From: JALHUF01 sp050014795
Lineage (GTDB): Bacteria > Acidobacteriota > Terriglobia > UBA7540
Direction of reading: 5' to 3'
DNA length: 34,619 nt
Assembly (NCBI GenBank): GCA_050014795.1
Contig: JBEKCQ010000015.1
Span: 1-34,619, forward strand
Shown: positions 30,383 to 34,619 of the stretch, one piece after another
Position numbering within the stretch: the first letter of the stretch is position 1
Layout: every line of letters begins with the position of its first letter
Notes under the pieces: model-generated
The model's database searches: none
What the model saw: only the letters and a program-made list of their open reading frames with translations
What the model was told of the DNA's origin: nothing
Program-made: the position numbers and the translations under genes

Positions 30383-31411
30383 ATGTGGAGCACGCTGGCC
30401 CGAATAGCGCTCTCATTCCTCCCCCGGCGTTATCGTGTGCGATTCACTCAGTTCGGCCCGGCCGACTTTCGCCAGGGCACGATAATCTCCGGCGCCCTCG
30501 AGCTAGTGGTTTGCTTGCTGTTACTGGTGGCGCGTTTTTTGGATTTCATTCGGGGCGGGCACTCCAGCGCAGTTGACGCCCGTACCGGGCGCACCGTCGA
30601 GGAGGCATACTCGATCTTTATTGTGCAGGGCTTCAGCATCTTCTTTGAATATCTTCTCCTGCCCGCATCGTTGCTGCTCATCTACCTTGTGATCGAAGGC
30701 GGCGTTCGTTTTGGGGTGGCCTGGTTTGCTGAAGACGGCGTGGGTAGCCTGCCCTTGTGCCTCATTGCCTGGGCCCAGGAGCGCGTGGGGCAGGCACGCG
30801 CGGAGCGGGCGTTGGGCGCTCGCGTCGCCGACATCGTGGAACAGGTCTATAGCGGCGACTACGATCTGCGTATCTTCAGTTGCCGCCCGAAGCGCCACTG
30901 GGACCGCTTGATTACCGTCTCCTATGGAGACCAGCTTTACGCCGTCGTGTGGGAACAAGCAGGGAAACCGCCCTACCGGTATATCTATCACCTTCGGAAA
31001 ACGCGTTTCGGATGGATTGTGCGCAACATCCATCACTACGACCCGCAGGAAGTTCTCTTGGAGACGGAGGAGACTCCGGTGCCGCTCACTTCCCGGCTGA
31101 TCGGATGGGTGCTGGAGCGGCTAGGACCGGCGCGCGCCGCGGAGGCGGCGGGCCCACCCGTGCCGGATGTGGTGGAGCGCATCTCCAGCCTGGCGTATCA
31201 GCTCCGCGTTGCCAGTTGCCGCCCCCAGCCGACTTGGGACCACTTGATGACCGTGGAATACGAGGGCGAGTTTTACGAGATCGTAGAGGAGAAGCAGGGG
31301 GCGGCGCCTCATCCCTACATCTACTTGCTTCGAAAACTGCCGGAGGGCAAAGCCATCCGCCGCCTCCATCACTATCGCCCGGAAGAATCCCTCAACCCAC
31401 CGAAAGAGTGA
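30383..31411 (+). CDS. Unknown membrane protein with an internal duplication
   Basis: The 342-residue protein has about two membrane helices (34-56 and 84-106) and a C-terminal part made of two copies of a domain of roughly 95 residues (about 131-227 and 243-338). Shared elements: (A)xERxGxARAExA, DLRIFSCRPKRHWDRLITV versus QLRVASCRPQPTWDHLMTV, YRYIYHLRK versus YPYIYLLRK-like PYIYLLRK, and HHYDPQEVLLE versus HHYRPEESLN. No known family is recognised; the repeated domain looks alpha/beta with conserved Cys-Arg-Pro and Trp-Asp. GAGGTG lies about 10 bases before the ATG. The last 40 bases overlap the convergent hydrolase gene. Confidence 0.75.
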   Translation: MWSTLARIALSFLPRRYRVRFTQFGPADFRQGTIISGALELVVCLLLLVARFLDFIRGGHSSAVDARTGRTVEEAYSIFIVQGFSIFFEYLLLPASLLLIYLVIEGGVRFGVAWFAEDGVGSLPLCLIAWAQERVGQARAERALGARVADIVEQVYSGDYDLRIFSCRPKRHWDRLITVSYGDQLYAVVWEQAGKPPYRYIYHLRKTRFGWIVRNIHHYDPQEVLLETEETPVPLTSRLIGWVLERLGPARAAEAAGPPVPDVVERISSLAYQLRVASCRPQPTWDHLMTVEYEGEFYEIVEEKQGAAPHPYIYLLRKLPEGKAIRRLHHYRPEESLNPPKE

Positions 31412-33015
31412 TGCGTGCGTAGCGCGCCGTGGCGCGTGAGGCGCTCGAGCGCCGCAAAGAGCACAATCGGCAGGACTGCAAACCGCAGGAGGAAGCGGCC
31501 TGCCGCCACAGCGCTGTCGGCGGTGAGAAATCCCTGCTGCAAGCGCAACACGACGACTACGCCCAGCGCGCCTAGCAGTCCTATTAGGACCACCAGTGGC
31601 ACAACCGGTATGCGGCGTGCCCCGGGCGCCACCGCGCGCGGTCGCTGACGTGCCAGCCGCGCTAGCATCCCCAGCACGATTCCCGGTGCCGCCGCCTCAA
31701 ACACGAGCAGCAAATAAACCCACAACCTCGGTTCCAGCACTCCCGCTGGTGCGGGTGTGAAGAAGAGGACGTGCGGAGATACCAGCGCATAGACATATGC
31801 GAGGTCTGCAAGATGCTGCGCTGCGAACACGGGTGTCCAGAGCAGGTAAACGGGGTAGAGGAAGTAGCTCGCAATGTTGTTGACGAGGAGCGTGAGGAAG
31901 ATGCTCAACCACACCAGCGCGCCGACGCGTAGCGCCTTCCGTGCTGCAGAAGGCGACGACTGGGAGCCAGTGTTTCTGGCGGGCAGGCGAGGCGCGAAGC
32001 CCACCACCAGGACGACGATTACGAGCAGTTGAACCATGTTCATCCGCAACGACGGGTCCCAGCCCGGGAAGCGCGTCATTCCCCAGATGGCCGCGAGCGC
32101 CAGCGCAGGAACGAGGCGTGCCGCCCACGCTCGGCGCGAGCCGGGCAGGAGTCCCAGCAAACCCCAAATCGCCACGAGCAGGGCGGACAGCCAGTTCAGC
32201 AACAACAGCCACTGGCGTGCCTGCATCCAGAACAGCCGTGTCGTAGCGGGCTTGCCGGCTGCCTGGTTGAACCAGTTCACGATTTCGCGATGCAGGATGC
32301 GGTCTTGAAGCTCGGTGAAGTGATCAGCGGTGGGTGAAACGGCCAGCCGGCGCGCCGTGCCTCGGCGGAAATCTCCCACGGTCGTGTTGACGTCTGCCGG
32401 CGTGTTGGCGCTGGCCCAAAAGAAATCCCGCATCCGCGTGAGCGTGCGAAATTCGTCATACAAGCCCAGCGCCCAGAGGAGGTTGCGGGGGCGCGTCGGG
32501 CTGACGTCGGCTTCCATGCCGATCGCAGCGGCCGCCATGATGCTCGGGTCGGCAGTTGCCACCTGGATCGCCAGTGTCCCGCCAGCCGAGTGACCGGTGA
32601 CGGCGACGCGCTCGGGATCCACTCCGGGCTGGCGGCGCAGGTGAGCAACCGCGGCGGCCATATCGAGCAGCAAAATCTCTGGCGTGCCGCCCCGCGTGAA
32701 CTGGCGATTCTCGGCGGGCTCCCAGCCGCGCCAGTCGAACGTCAATACCTGGTAGCCCTGGGCCAGCAGTTCCATCGTCAACGCGCGACCATACTCCGTC
32801 GGCGTGTTGACGGGTTGGGCTACGATGACGGCAGGAATCTTCCCTGGCGGCGCTGGCTCCGGCGTGAACATCACCACGCGCAACGGCATGCCGCGGGCGT
32901 TGACCAGCCGGTCGTAGCTTGTCTGGTGCGCAGGTTCCCGGAGTGCCCTGGCACCCAAGAACGAGAGCACGAACACGGCACCTGCAATGGCCAGCTTTCT
33001 TGCACGTGGGGTCAT
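31372..33015 (-). CDS. Alpha/beta hydrolase fused to a multi-pass membrane domain
   Basis: The 547-residue protein starts with a hydrophobic signal or anchor (LAIAGAVFVLSFLGARAL), then an alpha/beta hydrolase domain to about residue 255 with the nucleophile elbow VTGHSAGGTLAI (S143), YQVLTFDWRGWEP before it and PTADHFTEL offering the catalytic histidine. The rest (about 265-545) is a membrane domain with around eight hydrophobic segments (WLLLLNWLSALLVAIWGLLG, MVQLLVIVVLVVGFA, LVFEAAAPGIVLGMLA). The hydrolase part would face the periplasm. It could be an esterase, peptidase or acyltransferase-like enzyme; substrate unknown. Its Shine-Dalgarno is weak. Its 3' end overlaps the convergent gene by 40 bases. 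Confidence 0.8.
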   Translation of the reverse strand: MTPRARKLAIAGAVFVLSFLGARALREPAHQTSYDRLVNARGMPLRVVMFTPEPAPPGKIPAVIVAQPVNTPTEYGRALTMELLAQGYQVLTFDWRGWEPAENRQFTRGGTPEILLLDMAAAVAHLRRQPGVDPERVAVTGHSAGGTLAIQVATADPSIMAAAAIGMEADVSPTRPRNLLWALGLYDEFRTLTRMRDFFWASANTPADVNTTVGDFRRGTARRLAVSPTADHFTELQDRILHREIVNWFNQAAGKPATTRLFWMQARQWLLLLNWLSALLVAIWGLLGLLPGSRRAWAARLVPALALAAIWGMTRFPGWDPSLRMNMVQLLVIVVLVVGFAPRLPARNTGSQSSPSAARKALRVGALVWLSIFLTLLVNNIASYFLYPVYLLWTPVFAAQHLADLAYVYALVSPHVLFFTPAPAGVLEPRLWVYLLLVFEAAAPGIVLGMLARLARQRPRAVAPGARRIPVVPLVVLIGLLGALGVVVVLRLQQGFLTADSAVAAGRFLLRFAVLPIVLFAALERLTRHGALRTHHSFGGLRDSSGR

Positions 33016-33165
33016 GTTGCTTCAGATGATTGCTGGGAACGATCCCCTGCTCTTAACGCATGGCTTGTTCCCTATGTCCGCGCCAGCGTTGTGCATACTC
33101 TACCGCACTTTTGGTTGGAGTGTGCTTGACTTCATTGAGTCCGTATGGAATAAGGCCAATTCGCG

Positions 33166-33291
33166 GAAAAGTCAAAAGTCCAAGGTTGAAAGTCGAAAGG
33201 CAAGGGGAAGGCCAACTCCATGGCCCGTGTGCAACAACGGACCACGGACAACCGACAACGGACCGCTGATAGCTGACGGCTGAAAGCTAAC
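33166..33291. repeat. Composite of three short quasi-tandem repeats before the permease
   Basis: Block A (33166-33201) repeats AAAGTC-like units (AAAAGTCAAAAGTCCAAG, then GAAAGTCGAAAGGC). Block B (about 33234-33264) repeats ACGGACCACGGACAACCGAC. Block C (33265-33291) repeats GCTGATAGCTGACGGCTGAA. Unit types differ, but all are short, imperfect and tandem, like the element at 3685-3780. Block C runs up to the permease start. Confidence 0.6.
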
Positions 33292-33300
33292 AGGTACCAT

Positions 33301-34619
33301 TTGACGTCATCCACAAGCAATCCCGGTTTGCGTCGCGAACTCGGCTTGGTACAAGCCACGGCCCTGTCCATCACCGACATGATTGGCATCGGGCCGTTCA
33401 TCACTATCCCGCTGTTTCTGACGACGATGGGCGGGCCGCAGGCGATGTTGGGCTGGATTGTAGGCGCCGGGCTGGCCTTCTGCGACGGCCTGGTCTGGGC
33501 CGAACTGGGCGCCGCCATGCCCAAGGCGGGCGGCAGCTACAACTATCTGCGCGAGGCTTTCGGGCCCGCCACGATCGGGCGCTGGTTCTCCTTCCTGGTG
33601 GTTTGGCAGATCATGTTCTCGGCGCCGTTGTCGGTGGCGAGCGGTTCGATCGGCTTTGCCAACTACTTCCACTACCTGGTGCCCGCGCTTTCATCCTGGG
33701 GCATACGGGTTTTCGCCTCGCTCATCCCCCTGGTCATGATCCTGCTGCTTTACCGGCGGATTCGCGCCGTGGGGAACCTCTCCGTGGTCCTGCTGGTGGG
33801 TGTGTTGATCGGCTGTTTCTGGATCGTGGGCTCGGGGCTGCCGCAACTGAGCGCGCACCGAATCTTTGATTTTTCCCCCGATGCCTTCCGGCTGAACTGG
33901 GTCTTCTGGGCGGGGCTCGGACATGCCACGCTGTTCGCGCTCTATGACTACTTCGGCTACTACAACGTTTGCTATCTCGGCGAGGAGATTCGCGACCCGG
34001 CGCGGGTGATTCCGCGCGCCATCCTATTTTCCATCGTGGCGGTGGCCGCACTTTACCTCCTGATGAATGCCTCGATCCTGAGCGTAGTGCCGTGGCGCGA
34101 GGCTCAGCAGAGCAAGTTTATCGCCTCAACCTACATTGAGAAACTGTACGGTGTCGGGGCGGGGAACTTGATGACGCTCCTCATGCTCTGGATCGCGTTT
34201 TCTTCGGTCTTCGCCGTCCTGCTGGGCTACACTCGCATCCCTTACGCCGCGGCCGCCGACGGCAACTTCTTCCGCGTCTTCGCGCGCCTGCATTCCAAAG
34301 GGGATTTCCCGCACGTCTCGCTGGTCACGCTGGGGCTGATTGCCGCAGCCTTCAGCCTTTTGAACCTGCCTGAGGTCATCGGCAGCCTCGTCGCCATCCG
34401 CGTGATGAACCAGTACCTTCCGCAAGCCATTGGTTTCTTCGTCCTGCGCTTTCGTCGTCCCGAGCTCCCGCGACCGTTTCGCATGTGGCTCTATCCGCTG
34501 CCCGGAATTGCCATCATCCTCGGCTGGCTTTACATCCTGGGCACGTCGAAGCCCCGGTCCTTGATTCTTGCCCTGGCCGTGTTCTTCGTGGGAACGGTTG
34601 CCTTCTTCGTTCGGGCGCG
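33301..34619 (+). CDS. APC-superfamily amino acid permease (partial, cut by window edge)
   Basis: The frame starts at TTG 33301 (AGG 6 bases upstream; an in-frame stop at 33274-33276 limits alternatives) and runs open to the window end, 439 residues. APC hallmarks: the first membrane helix with TDMIGIGPFITIP (substrate-binding G-I-G break) and WAELGAAMPKAGGSYNYLRE between helices 2 and 3. Later: LYDYFGYYNVCYLGEEIRDP and RIPYAAAADGNFFRVFARLH. About ten or more hydrophobic helices are present. It imports or exchanges amino acids or related compounds through the inner membrane; substrate unknown. A short repeat cluster occupies its upstream region, and no clear promoter was seen. Confidence 0.88.
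   Translation, partial: MTSSTSNPGLRRELGLVQATALSITDMIGIGPFITIPLFLTTMGGPQAMLGWIVGAGLAFCDGLVWAELGAAMPKAGGSYNYLREAFGPATIGRWFSFLVVWQIMFSAPLSVASGSIGFANYFHYLVPALSSWGIRVFASLIPLVMILLLYRRIRAVGNLSVVLLVGVLIGCFWIVGSGLPQLSAHRIFDFSPDAFRLNWVFWAGLGHATLFALYDYFGYYNVCYLGEEIRDPARVIPRAILFSIVAVAALYLLMNASILSVVPWREAQQSKFIASTYIEKLYGVGAGNLMTLLMLWIAFSSVFAVLLGYTRIPYAAAADGNFFRVFARLHSKGDFPHVSLVTLGLIAAAFSLLNLPEVIGSLVAIRVMNQYLPQAIGFFVLRFRRPELPRPFRMWLYPLPGIAIILGWLYILGTSKPRSLILALAVFFVGTVAFFVRA

Overview
The window looks like chromosomal DNA of a GC-rich, free-living bacterium, most likely an acidobacterium (Acidobacteriota). This is judged from the mix of genes: a type IV pilin tail ending in a typical acidobacterial way, Tat-exported Gfo/Idh/MocA oxidoreductases in several copies, a membrane Ser/Thr kinase, SUMF1-like and BNR proteins, and short quasi-tandem intergenic repeats. 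No phage, insertion sequence, integrase or CRISPR array was seen. Taxonomy is inference; no search was possible.

Layout. 1-2050: the end of a pilin gene with its terminator, a poorly coding stretch with one frameshifted gene and one 59-codon gene, then tandem tRNA-Gly and tRNA-Cys read from a near-perfect promoter. 2142-8494 (all minus strand): galT, a YraN-type nuclease-like gene, a class III aminotransferase, cysS, and a Ser/Thr kinase with a predicted extracytoplasmic domain. 8665-9198: a hemerythrin-like protein. 9344-14854: a secreted kinase-like protein divergent from an operon of secreted metallophosphatase, nucleotide-transporter/HEAT fusion and a stand-alone cyclic-nucleotide-binding domain. 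14897-15247: a small exported protein.

15534-23914 (plus strand) is a carbohydrate-processing locus. Three collinear Tat-exported Gfo/Idh/MocA paralogues are interleaved with a GH3 beta-glycosidase and followed by a BNR/sialidase-like protein. A sigma/anti-sigma pair follows (24249-25045). A second, minus-strand block (28981 down to 25114) holds a SUMF1-like protein and two more Tat-exported Gfo/Idh/MocA paralogues of a different subfamily. 29064-34619 carries ApbE, a truncated copy plus full copy of an unknown membrane protein with an internal duplication, an alpha/beta hydrolase fused to a membrane domain, and the start of an APC amino-acid permease cut by the window edge.

The two most interesting assemblies are the secreted kinase/phosphatase/nucleotide-transporter module, which could in principle supply and use nucleotide outside the cytoplasm, and the five-copy Tat-exported oxidoreductase array, which suggests periplasmic oxidation of sugars alongside GH3 and BNR proteins. 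Both readings are inferences from gene content and order.
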